Notes: a model not told the origin generated them from the sequence alone. Positions 25,624-34,767 are shown, counted from the first letter of the stretch. The stretch: 64,000 nt of DNA from Acidobacterium sp049965615 (GCA_049965615.1 JBMFWD010000004.1:54655-118654); one strand, 5' to 3'. Numbers and translations are program-made.

Positions 25624-26901
25624 TCAGCCTTTCAGTGCGGCTGGAAAGCTCTTCACGTAATTCTTACCCGGAAGTTGCCGAATCCGTCCAGACAGTTCCA
25701 ACTCAAAAAGAGCCGTGAAAATCTCTGACGAACTCATCTCCCCCTCCAGCTTTTCGAGGATCTCTTCCATCTGCAGCGCCTCATCATGCCTCAACACGCG
25801 CAACAGGCTCTCCCCTGCCGGAGGAATTGGCTTGTCTTCCAATAACGATGCAGCAGACTCCTCCTGCGATGCAATTCCAGGCTCAGAATCCAACGCCAGA
25901 CGAACATCCGTCGGCAGTTCCTCCCACACGTCTTCCCACGTGGCCGTCAGCTTTGCGCCCTGCTTTATCAGCGTGTTAGGCCCCCAGGCATTCTTGTTCG
26001 TCACGTTTCCCGGCACCGCAAAAACATCTCGATTCTGCTCAATCGCGCAACGAGCCGTCACCCGCGTCCCGCTGAACTCCCCACCCTCCACCACCAGCAC
26101 GCCCACGCTCATCCCACTCAAAATGCGATTCCGCTTAGGAAAATTCTGCGGCGCAGGAAACGTGCCCAGCGGCATCTCCGAAACAATCGCCCCACCCGTC
26201 GCAATAATCTGCTCGGCCAGCGATTTATTTTCCTTCGGATAAATCACATCCACACCCGTACCCCACACCGCCACCGTCGGCTTCTTCGCAGCCAGCGCAC
26301 CCTTGTGGGCCCAGGTATCCACGCCCCGCGCCATCCCGCTCAAAATCAACATCCCGTTGGCAGACAAATCCCTCGCCAGCATCTCCGCCATGCCCGTCCC
26401 GTAAGGGCTCGGATGCCGCGTTCCCACCACTGCAATCGACGGCCGGCTCAGCAGCCGCGCATCACCCCGCAGCCACAACACCGGCGGCGCGTCAAAAATC
26501 TCCCGCAACCGCATCGGATACGCATCGTCGGCATGCGTCAAAAATCCGGCACCCGTCTGCACCATCCGCTCCAGTTCTTCATCGGCAGCCTTGCGCGCCA
26601 TACCGCTGAACACAAACTGCGCCGTCTGCGGTGGCAGATTCAGCGCCTCCAGCTCCGTCAATGGCATGTCCAGCAATCGCCGCGCGCTTCCAGCTTTTTC
26701 AATCGCGCGCAAAATACGCCGCGGTCCCAGCTCCGGCGTCAGCACAAGCCCCAGCCACGCCATCCGCTCCTCGGTCACAGCCGGATAATCCGCCGTCAAA
26801 CCCACCTCCTGCGCACTATTTCCTATCTCGCGGCTCTCCACCGTGCTCTCGTCTCCTCGTTCCAGCGCATGCGTGTTCACGGCGGAGACTAGTCCCCTCA
26901 T
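25624..26901 (-). CDS. dprA: DNA-processing protein DprA
   Basis: DprA binds incoming single-stranded DNA during natural transformation and loads RecA. The Rossmann-like core is clear: AVVGTRHPSPYGTGMA, LSGMARGVDTWAHKGAL, TVAVWGTGVDVIYPKEN, and GAIVSEMPLG. A C-terminal winged-helix domain (EILEKLEGEMSSSEIFTALFELELSGRIRQLPG) follows. With 425 residues it is longer than many DprA proteins. The first ~45 residues are unlike the family, so the true start may be nearer 26763 (MAWLGLVLTPELG). It stands just upstream of topA on the same strand. Other competence genes, apart from cinA at 33-34 kb, are not in the window. Confidence 0.94.
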   Translation of the reverse strand: MRGLVSAVNTHALERGDESTVESREIGNSAQEVGLTADYPAVTEERMAWLGLVLTPELGPRRILRAIEKAGSARRLLDMPLTELEALNLPPQTAQFVFSGMARKAADEELERMVQTGAGFLTHADDAYPMRLREIFDAPPVLWLRGDARLLSRPSIAVVGTRHPSPYGTGMAEMLARDLSANGMLILSGMARGVDTWAHKGALAAKKPTVAVWGTGVDVIYPKENKSLAEQIIATGGAIVSEMPLGTFPAPQNFPKRNRILSGMSVGVLVVEGGEFSGTRVTARCAIEQNRDVFAVPGNVTNKNAWGPNTLIKQGAKLTATWEDVWEELPTDVRLALDSEPGIASQEESAASLLEDKPIPPAGESLLRVLRHDEALQMEEILEKLEGEMSSSEIFTALFELELSGRIRQLPGKNYVKSFPAALKG

Positions 26902-26974
26902 CCCCGCGCGTCAATCCATTCCGGCCGTTTCGCGGTTACCAAGGCCACTTGCCCTTTCGTTGTTACACTGAATT

Positions 26975-27832
26975 GTGAAGCTCCGCATTGCAGCCATCTC
27001 CTTCCTCAACCCCGCACCGCTCATGTGGAACTTCGAGCATCCACCGGCGCAGCAGGACCTCTCCACCCGCTATGAACTCTCCTGGTCCACGCCATCGGTC
27101 TGCGCCGCAAAACTCACCTCCGGCGAAGCTCACATCGGCCTCGTGCCCATCGCCGCCTACGCCACCCAGCCCAGCATGCTGGTCGTTCCCGGCTGCACCA
27201 TCGCCTCCCGCGAACACGTCCGCTCCATCCTCCTCATCACCCGCGAAGACCGCGACATGCGCGAAATCCGCAGCGTAGCGCTCGACACCTCGTCCCGCAC
27301 CTCCGCCACCTACACGCGCATCCTCTTTCATCACCTCTGGAAAACCAGGCCATCGTTCCATCCGCACACACCCGACCTCGAAGCCATGCTCGACGCAACC
27401 GACGCAGCACTCCTCATCGGAGACCCCGCGTTGCTCGCACTCGAAGATCGTGAAGCCCGCTACCAGCGCACCGGCGAACGCCTCCGCTACATCGACCTCG
27501 CCGAGGAATGGCACAAATTCACCGGCACAAACTGGGTCTCCGCCTTCTGGACCATCCGCCCAGAGGCCCCCGCCGAAACCGGCATCTCACCCGCCCGGAT
27601 CATTCAAGACTTCCAGGCCTCGCGCGACGCCGGCCTCGCCCACATCGAAGATCTCGTCCATGAGTGGAGCGTCCGCATGCCAGTCCCCGCAGCCACCATC
27701 CGCACCTACCTCACAGAAAACATCTGGTACGTACTCGACCAACCCTGCATCGAAGGCATCCGACTCTTTTATCGCTATGGTCTGGAGTGTGGCGCGCTGC
27801 CCGCCGCGCCAAAATTAAGCTTCCTCGGTTGA
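26975..27832 (+). CDS. mqnA: Chorismate dehydratase of the futalosine menaquinone pathway
   Basis: This 285-residue protein matches the MqnA/MqnD solute-binding-like fold: LRIAAISFLNPAPLMW, LSWSTPSVCAAKLTSGEAHIGLVPIAAY, RSVALDTSSRTSATYTRILF, and ALLIGDPAL. MqnA converts chorismate to 3-[(1-carboxyvinyl)oxy]benzoate, the first step of menaquinone synthesis by the futalosine route. The SFLN start and DTSSRTS motif favour MqnA over MqnD. The next gene begins 1 bp after its stop, so they form an operon. No other mqn genes are in the window. Confidence 0.9.
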   Translation: MKLRIAAISFLNPAPLMWNFEHPPAQQDLSTRYELSWSTPSVCAAKLTSGEAHIGLVPIAAYATQPSMLVVPGCTIASREHVRSILLITREDRDMREIRSVALDTSSRTSATYTRILFHHLWKTRPSFHPHTPDLEAMLDATDAALLIGDPALLALEDREARYQRTGERLRYIDLAEEWHKFTGTNWVSAFWTIRPEAPAETGISPARIIQDFQASRDAGLAHIEDLVHEWSVRMPVPAATIRTYLTENIWYVLDQPCIEGIRLFYRYGLECGALPAAPKLSFLG

Positions 27833-27833
27833 A

Positions 27834-28805
27834 ATGACTTCCACAACTCTCCCATCGCTGCTCACCGCACGGCCCGCCACCCAACGCCCTCATGCCGCAA
27901 TGCCCGAGTCCATGTGGCGATTCCTCGCAAGCCCCACGCCCGTCTCCCTCGGCGAAGGCAACACGCCACTCCTTCCCGTCACAAACTCAATTTCGCTCAA
28001 AGACGAAGGCCGCAATCCCGGCGCAAGCATGCTCGATCGCATCGCTTCCATCCTCGTCACCATCGCAAAAGCCACCGGCCACAAGCACCTCATCTTTGCC
28101 GTAGAAAGCGATACGCTCGCCGCATCGCTAGCCGTCTACTCCGCAATCGCAGGCCTGCCCTGCTCCATCACGCTCACCGCGGAAGCCTCGGACCTCGACT
28201 ATCTTCGCGCCACCACAGCCGGAGCCGCGCTGCTCACTCCCAGCCCCCACACTCCCGTCGAAGCCACGCTCTCCCCGGAAGACATTACCCTCGCCACCCA
28301 CCTCGCCACTCACACCATCGCCTGCGAAATCGCCGAGCAACTCCAGTGGAAATTCCCCGAAACTGTCCTCGTTCCCGGCGCAACCCCTGCCGACTTGCTC
28401 CACTTCGAGCAGTCCTTCGCATTCCTGCTGCAGCACAACTGGACAACCTCCACTCACGCCCCGCGCTGCCTCGCCGTCCACATCGCGCCGGCGCCACACA
28501 CACGCAGTCACGCTCCCGCGCGCATCGCAGCACAGGCCCTCCAGCAGCTATCGGATCAGGTCATCGTTCTGGAAGAAGATCGCGTCCGGGAAGCCCTCCA
28601 GCGCATGGCACGCGCTGGCTGGATGCTCTCTCCCGGCGCCGCCGCAGGTATCGCCGCGGCGGAAACTCTTCCCGCAAGCGCAGCACCCATCGTCCTTCTG
28701 GAGCCGCGCTCAGCCCTCAGCGCCGCCCGCGAAATCGCTCAAATTCTCGGCATCCGTCGCTATCCCACGCGCATGCCCGTCGGCGGAATCATCTCACCGC
28801 TATAG
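27834..28805 (+). CDS. Threonine-synthase-like protein lacking the PLP lysine (probable pseudoenzyme)
   Basis: This 323-residue protein has the outline of a fold-type II PLP enzyme of the threonine synthase group: LGEGNTPLLPV, SLKDEGRNPGASMLDR, and an LAASLAVYSAIAGLP helix. The residue that normally forms the Schiff base, the Lys of GSFKDR, is Leu67 here (codon 28032-28034). The phosphate-binding SGN/TGN motif before the helix reads VESDT. No zinc ribbon is present, unlike the intact threonine synthase at 52.8-54.0 kb. It should not bind PLP covalently, so a structural, regulatory or different catalytic role is inferred. The start codon is 1 bp after the mqnA stop, suggesting coupled expression. 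The frame is intact, so it is not a pseudogene. Confidence 0.8.
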   Translation: MTSTTLPSLLTARPATQRPHAAMPESMWRFLASPTPVSLGEGNTPLLPVTNSISLKDEGRNPGASMLDRIASILVTIAKATGHKHLIFAVESDTLAASLAVYSAIAGLPCSITLTAEASDLDYLRATTAGAALLTPSPHTPVEATLSPEDITLATHLATHTIACEIAEQLQWKFPETVLVPGATPADLLHFEQSFAFLLQHNWTTSTHAPRCLAVHIAPAPHTRSHAPARIAAQALQQLSDQVIVLEEDRVREALQRMARAGWMLSPGAAAGIAAAETLPASAAPIVLLEPRSALSAAREIAQILGIRRYPTRMPVGGIISPL

Positions 28806-28808
28806 CTC

Positions 28809-29465
28809 TTAAAATCCCCGCGCCACCAGCTCCTCCATCGTCAAGGAAGACTGCTGCCTCGCCCGCTGTTGTTCCAGCGCCAGCTTCATCAGCACATCCG
28901 CCTCAAGATTGACCCTTGCGCCAGCCCGCAGCGTATGCAGATTCGTTGCCGCGTAGGTATGCGGAATAATCGCCACGGCAAGCTCTGCACCATCCCACCG
29001 CGCCACCGTCAGGCTGATCCCCTCAATCGCAATCGAGCCCTTCTCCACCACATACGGCCGCACCGCCTCAGGAACCGCAATCCGCAGCCACCAGTCCGTC
29101 TTGTCCCTGTCCGCCGCAGCATCCACCGGATCCAGCCCCAGCAGCACACCCGTAGCATCCACGTGCCCCTGCACCACATGCCCACCCAGCGGAGTTCCCG
29201 CCGGCGTCGGCAGTTCCAGGTTCACCACAGTTCCCGCCGTCAGATCACCCAGCGTCGTGCGCGCCAGCGTCTCCGCCGCCAGATCCGCACGAAAAATCCC
29301 CGGCTTCAAATCCAGCGCCGTCAGGCAAACCCCATTCACCGCAATGCTGTCGCCCTCATGCAGCTTATCCGCCAGCGTCCCAGCCTCCACCGTAATCCGC
29401 GCCGCGCCCTGCCGCCGCTCAAGGCTTGCAATCTTCCCCGTCGTCGCAATCAATCCCGTAAACAT
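28809..29465 (-). CDS. ribE: Riboflavin synthase (alpha subunit)
   Basis: This 218-residue protein has the two lumazine-binding repeats of riboflavin synthase: MFTGLIATTGKIAS with DSIAVNGVCLTAL in the first half, and GTPLGGHVVQGHVDATG with SIAIEGISLTVAR in the second. It dismutates two 6,7-dimethyl-8-ribityllumazine molecules to riboflavin. ribD lies 9 bp upstream on the same strand, so they are co-transcribed. The gene ends 3 bp from the convergent threonine-synthase-like gene, leaving no room for a separate terminator. Confidence 0.97.
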   Translation of the reverse strand: MFTGLIATTGKIASLERRQGAARITVEAGTLADKLHEGDSIAVNGVCLTALDLKPGIFRADLAAETLARTTLGDLTAGTVVNLELPTPAGTPLGGHVVQGHVDATGVLLGLDPVDAAADRDKTDWWLRIAVPEAVRPYVVEKGSIAIEGISLTVARWDGAELAVAIIPHTYAATNLHTLRAGARVNLEADVLMKLALEQQRARQQSSLTMEELVARGF

Positions 29466-29474
29466 GCTCTTACT

Positions 29475-30632
29475 CTATCGAACTCCTGCTTCACTCCACG
29501 GATCATGCAAATACCCCGTCCAACGCACATCGCGCCCGAACTGAGCCGTCGCCACCCGGCTCACATCCAGCCGCTCCATAGCCAGCTTCTCCATCAGCGG
29601 AAGCCCCCCGCTGCCCAGCATCACCGGTGCGTAATACAGCACTATCTTGTCGACCAGTCCATCCTGGAGCGCCGATGCCGTCACCTGTCCGCCAGCCTCA
29701 ATCATCACCGAAATCATCTTCATCTCCGCCAGCCGCCGCAACACGTCACCCATCGGAACCCGCCCCGGCACATCACTCTGAACCACCTCCACGCGCACCC
29801 CGCGCGCCTCCAGCGCAGCCATGCTCGCCGCCGTCGGCTCCGTACAAAACACCATCACATCCTCATTCACCTCGCGCACCAATTTCGAATCCAACGGCAG
29901 TCGCAGCTCCGAGTCAAGAACCACACGCAGCAGCGGCCTCCGTCGCGCCAGCCCTGTCCTGTCCGTCAGTTGCGGATCATCCGTCAGCACCGTGTTGATC
30001 CCGGTCATCAGCACATCATGCTCATGACGCATCCGCTGCACATCCGCCAGCGACTCCGGTCCTGTCAAAAAATACGGCTCCCTTTTGCGCTTTACGCCTT
30101 CCCGCGGCCCAATCCGCCCATCCAGAGAAACACCCGCCTTCAACGTCACAAACGGCCGCCCCCTGCGAATAAATCCCGCAAACGCATCGTTCAGCTCCCG
30201 CGCTTCTTCCGCGCCTTCGCCGGTCTCCACCGCAATACCCGCACCACGCAGCCGCGCAAAGCCCCGTCCATTCACTTCCCTGTTCGGATCGCCCGTAGCC
30301 GCCACCACCCGCGCAACGCCCGCCGCAATCAGCGCCTCCGTGCAAGGCCCCGTGCGACCCGTGTGGCAACACGGTTCCAGCGTCACGTACGCCGTCGAGC
30401 CGCGCGCCGCATCCCCGGCCTGCTTCAGCGCCGCCACTTCCGCATGGTCTCTGCGCGCGTAGTCGTGGAATCCCTCTCCAACCACAACGCCACCGCGCAC
30501 CAGCACGCAGCCCACCGCGGGATTCGGCGAACTCATCGCCTTTGACTCGCGCGCCAGCTCCAGTGCGCGCCGCATCCAGCGCGCATTCTCCACCCGCTGC
30601 CGCTCCGCCTGCTGGCCTCCTGCGCCACTCAT
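29475..30632 (-). CDS. ribD: Bifunctional riboflavin deaminase/reductase
   Basis: This 385-residue protein has an N-terminal zinc deaminase domain (YARRDHAEVAALKQAG, AYVTLEPCCHTGRTGPCTEALI) and a C-terminal reductase domain (PFVTLKAGVSLDGRIG, VLMTGINTVLTDDPQLT). It converts the first pyrimidine product of GTP cyclohydrolase II to the ribityl form needed for lumazine synthesis. It sits between ftsY and ribE on the minus strand. GTG or upstream starts are possible, but 30632 gives the standard length. No FMN riboswitch was noticed upstream. Confidence 0.96.
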   Translation of the reverse strand: MSGAGGQQAERQRVENARWMRRALELARESKAMSSPNPAVGCVLVRGGVVVGEGFHDYARRDHAEVAALKQAGDAARGSTAYVTLEPCCHTGRTGPCTEALIAAGVARVVAATGDPNREVNGRGFARLRGAGIAVETGEGAEEARELNDAFAGFIRRGRPFVTLKAGVSLDGRIGPREGVKRKREPYFLTGPESLADVQRMRHEHDVLMTGINTVLTDDPQLTDRTGLARRRPLLRVVLDSELRLPLDSKLVREVNEDVMVFCTEPTAASMAALEARGVRVEVVQSDVPGRVPMGDVLRRLAEMKMISVMIEAGGQVTASALQDGLVDKIVLYYAPVMLGSGGLPLMEKLAMERLDVSRVATAQFGRDVRWTGYLHDPWSEAGVR

Positions 30633-30650
30633 CCAAATACCTCGTCAGGG

Positions 30651-31619
30651 TTACTTCGCCGCAGGCTCGCCCAGCAGCGCATCAATGAACGCCCCGCTGT
30701 CGAACGGCAGCAAATCATCCACCTTCTCACCAATGCCCGCAAACCGCACCGGAACCCGCAGCTCGCGCGCAATCGCAATCGCAATCCCGCCCTTGGCCGT
30801 CCCGTCCAGCTTCGTCAGCACAATCCCCGTCACGCCTGCCGACTCGGTAAACAGCCGCGCCTGCTGCAGCCCGTTCTGTCCTGTCGTTGCATCCAGCACC
30901 AGCAGCACTTCATGCGGTGCATCCGGAATCAGCCGCCGCGTCGTCCGCCGCATCTTGTCCAGCTCCGCCATCAGGCCCGTCTTCGTGTGCAGCCGGCCCG
31001 CCGTGTCCACAATCAGCACATCGATCTTTCGCGCCTTGGCCGCTTCCAGTGCGTCAAACAGCACGGCAGAAGGATCTCCGCCCTGCCGCGTCTTGATAAT
31101 CTCCACGCCCGTACGCTCGCCCCACACCTCAAGCTGCTCAATCGCCGCCGCGCGAAACGTATCCGCCGCGCACAGCAGCACCGTCTTGCCCTGCCGCCGA
31201 TAATATGCGGCCAGCTTGCCCGTCGTGGTCGTCTTGCCCGTGCCGTTCACGCCCACCATCACAATTACTTCCGGCGGCGCGGCCACTGTCACCGGCGGCT
31301 TTTCCTGGTCGTCCAGAATCTTCTTCAAACTTGCCTTCAGCAGCTCACGCAACTCCGCCCCGTCGCGAATCTGCTCCCGCTTCGCGCGCTCACGCAACTG
31401 CCCCGTCACCTCGGCCGCCACATGCACACCCAGGTCAGACGCAATCAGGCTCATCTCCAGCTCTTCCAGGGCCTCTTCATCCACGCCGCGCGTCATAGCC
31501 ACCACGGACTCAATCCGCTCGCCCAGCGAGTCTCGCGTCCGCGTGACCGCCTGCTTCATGCGGTCAAAAAAGCCCTTCTCCTCCGGCTGATCAAGGCTGC
31601 CAAACAATGTCTGAATCAT
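30651..31619 (-). CDS. ftsY: Signal recognition particle receptor
   Basis: This 322-residue protein has an N-terminal helical N domain and a GTPase G domain with GVNGTGKTTTTGKLA (P-loop), VLLCAADTFRAAA, DVLIVDTAGRLH, and TKLDGTAKGG. It docks the ribosome-SRP complex at the inner membrane. The long acidic A domain of the E. coli protein is missing, as in many phyla. It starts 77 bp downstream of the gpsA stop. The SRP RNA gene lies 7 kb away on the other strand. Confidence 0.97.
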   Translation of the reverse strand: MIQTLFGSLDQPEEKGFFDRMKQAVTRTRDSLGERIESVVAMTRGVDEEALEELEMSLIASDLGVHVAAEVTGQLRERAKREQIRDGAELRELLKASLKKILDDQEKPPVTVAAPPEVIVMVGVNGTGKTTTTGKLAAYYRRQGKTVLLCAADTFRAAAIEQLEVWGERTGVEIIKTRQGGDPSAVLFDALEAAKARKIDVLIVDTAGRLHTKTGLMAELDKMRRTTRRLIPDAPHEVLLVLDATTGQNGLQQARLFTESAGVTGIVLTKLDGTAKGGIAIAIARELRVPVRFAGIGEKVDDLLPFDSGAFIDALLGEPAAK

Positions 31620-31696
31620 ATGCCTTGAGTTTAGAAGCTTCTATGCGCAACGGCTACTCGCCGCATCGCTTACACCCGCCGGCAACCACCGCAAAC

Positions 31697-32704
31697 CTAC
31701 TCGTCCCGCCCCGGCCTGCTCATCAGCGCCTGCATGCCTTCCAGCGGCGAACAACGACCCTCCAGCACCGCCTGCACCTGCTCGGCAATCGGCATCTCCA
31801 CGCCCATCTTCGCCGCCAGCCCCAGCGCCGCGGACGTCGTCCTCACACCCTCCGCCACCTTGCCGCCCAGTCCTGCCAGAATCTCATCCAGCTTCCTCCC
31901 CTTGCCCAGCTCCACCCCCACCGTGCGATTCCGCGACAGAGATCCCGTACACGTCAGCACCAGGTCACCCATCCCCGCCAGCCCCGCCAGCGTCTCGCGC
32001 TTGCCGCCGCACGCCACGGCCAGGCGAGTCATCTCCGCAATACCCCGCGTAATAATCGCCGCCGTGCTGTTGTGCCCCAGACCCAGCCCCGTGACAATGC
32101 CGGAAGCAATCGCCATCACATTCTTCAGCGCGCCGCCCATCTCCACGCCGCACACATCGTCATTCGTGTACAGCCGCAAAGACGCGCTCGAGAAAATCCG
32201 CTGCACCTCAACAGCAAACTCCGCATCGTCCGATGCCACGGTCACCGCCGTCGGATACCCCGCCGCTACCTCCTGCGCAAAGCTCGGCCCGCTGATCACG
32301 GCCAGCGGCAAACGCAGTCCATGCTCGCCCGTCACCTCGGCAATCACCTGCGACATCCGCAGAAACGTTCCATCTTCAATGCCCTTGGTCGCGCTCACCA
32401 GCTTGTGATCCGCCCGCAGATACCCCGCAAACTCCTCATAGCTGTGACGTACATGATGTGACGGCATCACGCTCACCACCACCTCTGCCGAACCCAGCGC
32501 CTCTGCCTGGCTAGCCGTCACTTTTAACGACGCCGGAAAGCGAAACCCCGGCAGAAAATCACGATTCTCCCCACACTCGGCAATCGTCTGCGCCACCCGC
32601 TCTGAGTGCGACCACAGCGTCACCTCATGCTCGCCGATGCGCGTCAAATGCAGCGCAATCGCGGTGCCCCAGGCGCCGCTTCCCATCACCGCAATCCGGC
32701 TCAT
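31697..32704 (-). CDS. gpsA: NAD(P)-dependent glycerol-3-phosphate dehydrogenase
   Basis: This 335-residue enzyme makes sn-glycerol-3-phosphate from dihydroxyacetone phosphate for phospholipid synthesis. It has the Rossmann motif VMGSGAWGTAIA (residues 6-17), the SATKGIE segment, GPSFAQEVA, GALKNVMAIASGIV, and AGMGDLVLTCTG signatures. The ATG at 32704 overlaps the plsY stop by 4 bp (ATGA), so the two consecutive lipid-synthesis steps are translationally coupled. Upstream in-frame sequence belongs to plsY and is not part of this protein. Confidence 0.97.
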   Translation of the reverse strand: MSRIAVMGSGAWGTAIALHLTRIGEHEVTLWSHSERVAQTIAECGENRDFLPGFRFPASLKVTASQAEALGSAEVVVSVMPSHHVRHSYEEFAGYLRADHKLVSATKGIEDGTFLRMSQVIAEVTGEHGLRLPLAVISGPSFAQEVAAGYPTAVTVASDDAEFAVEVQRIFSSASLRLYTNDDVCGVEMGGALKNVMAIASGIVTGLGLGHNSTAAIITRGIAEMTRLAVACGGKRETLAGLAGMGDLVLTCTGSLSRNRTVGVELGKGRKLDEILAGLGGKVAEGVRTTSAALGLAAKMGVEMPIAEQVQAVLEGRCSPLEGMQALMSRPGRDE

Positions 32705-33345
32705 ACGGCCTCGGCACGAGGCTTGCCAAAGCGGTACTCCGTACCCTTCACCAGCCGAACGATATTCTGCCGATGCTTCCAGATCACCAGCACCGCAAGA
32801 AACAGAATCACAACCCACATCAGCGTTCCGCGAGGGCCGCTCTCCATCATCCGCGCAATCGGCGGAAACGCCGCCGTCCCCAGTATCGAACCCAGCGAAA
32901 CATACCGCGTCGTCGCAAACGTCAGTGCAAAAATTCCGAGGCAAATCAGAGCCGGACCCGGAGCCAGCGCCACAAAAACCCCAAACGCCGTCGCCACTCC
33001 CTTGCCGCCCTTAAACCTCAGCCACACTGGATAAATGTGCCCCATAATCGCAAACAGCGCGCCAATCGCCTGCGCGTCATGCAGCGCCATCACGCCCGTG
33101 CCTGCATGTGAGCCCCAATAGCCACACAGCAGCACCGCCGTCACGCCCTTGCAAGCGTCCAGCACAAACGTCAGCGCGCCCAGCCCCTTCGCGCCGGAAC
33201 GAATCACGTTCGTTGCGCCGATATTCCCGCTGCCTTTCTGGCGAATATCCTCTTTGCGGAAAAGCCTCACCAGAAGGTAGCCAAACGGAATCGAGCCCAG
33301 CAGGTACGCCGCAATCGCCAGAAAAATATATGTCGTTACGGGCAT
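32701..33345 (-). CDS. plsY: Glycerol-3-phosphate acyltransferase
   Basis: This 214-residue integral membrane enzyme acylates glycerol-3-phosphate using acyl-phosphate, the first step of phosphatidic acid synthesis. Family motifs are AYLLGSIPFGYLLVRL at the N terminus, QKGSGNIGATNVIR, and FKGGKGVATAFG. The ATG at 33345 (MPVTTYIFLAI) is preferred to 33366. It is followed with a 4-bp overlap by gpsA, which supplies its substrate. The partner plsX is not in the window. Confidence 0.95.
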   Translation of the reverse strand: MPVTTYIFLAIAAYLLGSIPFGYLLVRLFRKEDIRQKGSGNIGATNVIRSGAKGLGALTFVLDACKGVTAVLLCGYWGSHAGTGVMALHDAQAIGALFAIMGHIYPVWLRFKGGKGVATAFGVFVALAPGPALICLGIFALTFATTRYVSLGSILGTAAFPPIARMMESGPRGTLMWVVILFLAVLVIWKHRQNIVRLVKGTEYRFGKPRAEAV

Positions 33346-33377
33346 GGAATCTCCAATTGCAACCATTACTGCTACGT

Positions 33378-34622
33378 TTACATTAAACGCCGGCGAATCA
33401 GGTCCAGTGCCTGCTGCGATGCCAGCGTCCGCACTCTCTTCCGGTCTCCCGTGAATCGCTTTTCCAGCGTCTCGGTCGCTTCCTTGTCACTGACTGCAAA
33501 ATAAACCAGCCCAACCGGTTTCTCGTCAGACCCTCCACCGGGTCCTGCCACTCCCGTCACCGCCAGTCCGTAATCGGTGCCGCACTCCCTGCGAATTCCT
33601 TCCGCCATCGCCGCCGCCACTTCCGCGCTCACCGCGCCGTGCCGGGCAATCAACTCGCCATCCACTCCCGCAAATTTCGTCTTCAGCTCGTTACTGTAAA
33701 CCACCGCGCCGCCCACAAATGACCGCGAGCTCCCCGGAATATCCGTCAGCCGCTCCGCAATCAATCCGCCCGTACAGCTTTCCGCAACCGCCAGTGTAGA
33801 CCCGTGCATGCCAAGGTAGTACAACACAATCTGCTCCAGCGTCTCGCCCTGCGACGAATACAGCACGTCATCCAGCTCTTCCTCAATGCGCCCCGCCAGC
33901 TCATCCACGCGCAGCTTCGCCTGCGCCAGCAGCGGCTTCGTGCAGCTCAAATTCAGCTGGATATCCCCCAGGTGCGCCAGGATCGTCGTCTCCACATCCG
34001 GGTACTGCGTGTAAATTGGCGCAATTCGCGCATCGCAGGCCGACTCGCCAATCATCGCCGCCTTAAGCACCCGCGTCGCAATCGCCCGCTCCGGCAGCAC
34101 ATCCTTCAGCAATGGAAGGCACTGCTCGTCAAACATCGGCTTCAGCTCCGCCGGAGGCCCCGGCAGCATCATCACCAGCTTGCGATACTTCCCCACCACA
34201 ATGTCCAGCCACTGCCCCGGCGCCGTCCCGCGAGCGTTTTCCAGGATCACCGCGCCTTCCACCGTATCGGCCTGCTTCTCGTTGTTCCTTGTTATCGAAA
34301 CCCGCCGCGCCGCCGCACGCGCATACAGATTCGCAATCAAATCCGCATCCCGAATCAGCTTGCGCCCCAGCGCTTCCGCCACCGCCTCGCGCGTCAGGTC
34401 GTCCTCGGTCGGCCCCAGACCGCCCGAAATCAAAACAATATCCACCCGCCCCAGCGCCTGCCGAATCACGCTCACCAGGTGCGAGCGCTTGTCGCCCACA
34501 ATCGTCTTGAACGCGACCGAGACGCCCAGCCCATTCAGCTTCTCGGTCATGTAGAGCGAATTCGTGTCCTGCCGGAAGGGGGTAAGCATCTCCGACCCCA
34601 CCGCTATAATCTCCGCATTCAT
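33378..34622 (-). CDS. cinA: CinA-family nicotinamide-nucleotide amidase / competence-damage protein
   Basis: This 414-residue protein is a two-domain CinA. The N-terminal MoCF-like domain has AEIIAVGSEMLTPFRQDTNS and LISGGLGPTEDDLTREAVA. The C-terminal PncC domain has LAVAESCTGGLIAERLTDIPGSS and YGLAVTGVAGPGGGSDEKPVGLVY, with the catalytic Ser in ESCTGG. It recycles NMN to nicotinic acid mononucleotide. In competent bacteria cinA is often expressed with recA. It lies 33 bp upstream of plsY and 30 bp from a 115-bp repeat element on its 5' side. Confidence 0.95.
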   Translation of the reverse strand: MNAEIIAVGSEMLTPFRQDTNSLYMTEKLNGLGVSVAFKTIVGDKRSHLVSVIRQALGRVDIVLISGGLGPTEDDLTREAVAEALGRKLIRDADLIANLYARAAARRVSITRNNEKQADTVEGAVILENARGTAPGQWLDIVVGKYRKLVMMLPGPPAELKPMFDEQCLPLLKDVLPERAIATRVLKAAMIGESACDARIAPIYTQYPDVETTILAHLGDIQLNLSCTKPLLAQAKLRVDELAGRIEEELDDVLYSSQGETLEQIVLYYLGMHGSTLAVAESCTGGLIAERLTDIPGSSRSFVGGAVVYSNELKTKFAGVDGELIARHGAVSAEVAAAMAEGIRRECGTDYGLAVTGVAGPGGGSDEKPVGLVYFAVSDKEATETLEKRFTGDRKRVRTLASQQALDLIRRRLM

Positions 34623-34652
34623 CCGGTCCGTCTCTCCCGGCAGACGCGGCCT

Positions 34653-34767
34653 AGACCGATTTCAGGATAACTGTCCCCGAAGCAGCAACTCTCTAGCCGA
34701 TGCGACCAGCAGGGAGCAGCGACCCTGGAGAGCCTCAAAATGGGCATGGCAATCCTGAAATCGCTCT
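34653..34767. repeat. 115-bp element with 16-bp terminal inverted repeats, copy 1
   Basis: The ends AGACCGATTTCAGGAT and ATCCTGAAATCGCTCT are inverted repeats with one mismatch. A second copy of exactly 115 bp lies at 39325-39439 in the same orientation and differs at about 15 positions, mostly in the interior. The right end overlaps the stop codon (34766-34768) of the minus-strand IPT/NHL gene. It has the form of a non-coding miniature inverted-repeat element that could also end transcription. Confidence 0.85.

Noticed and set aside
27834..28805. Calling the lysine-less threonine-synthase-like gene a pseudogene
   Set aside because: The frame is intact, codon use matches its neighbours, and the start is tightly spaced after mqnA, so it is treated as an expressed gene with altered function.
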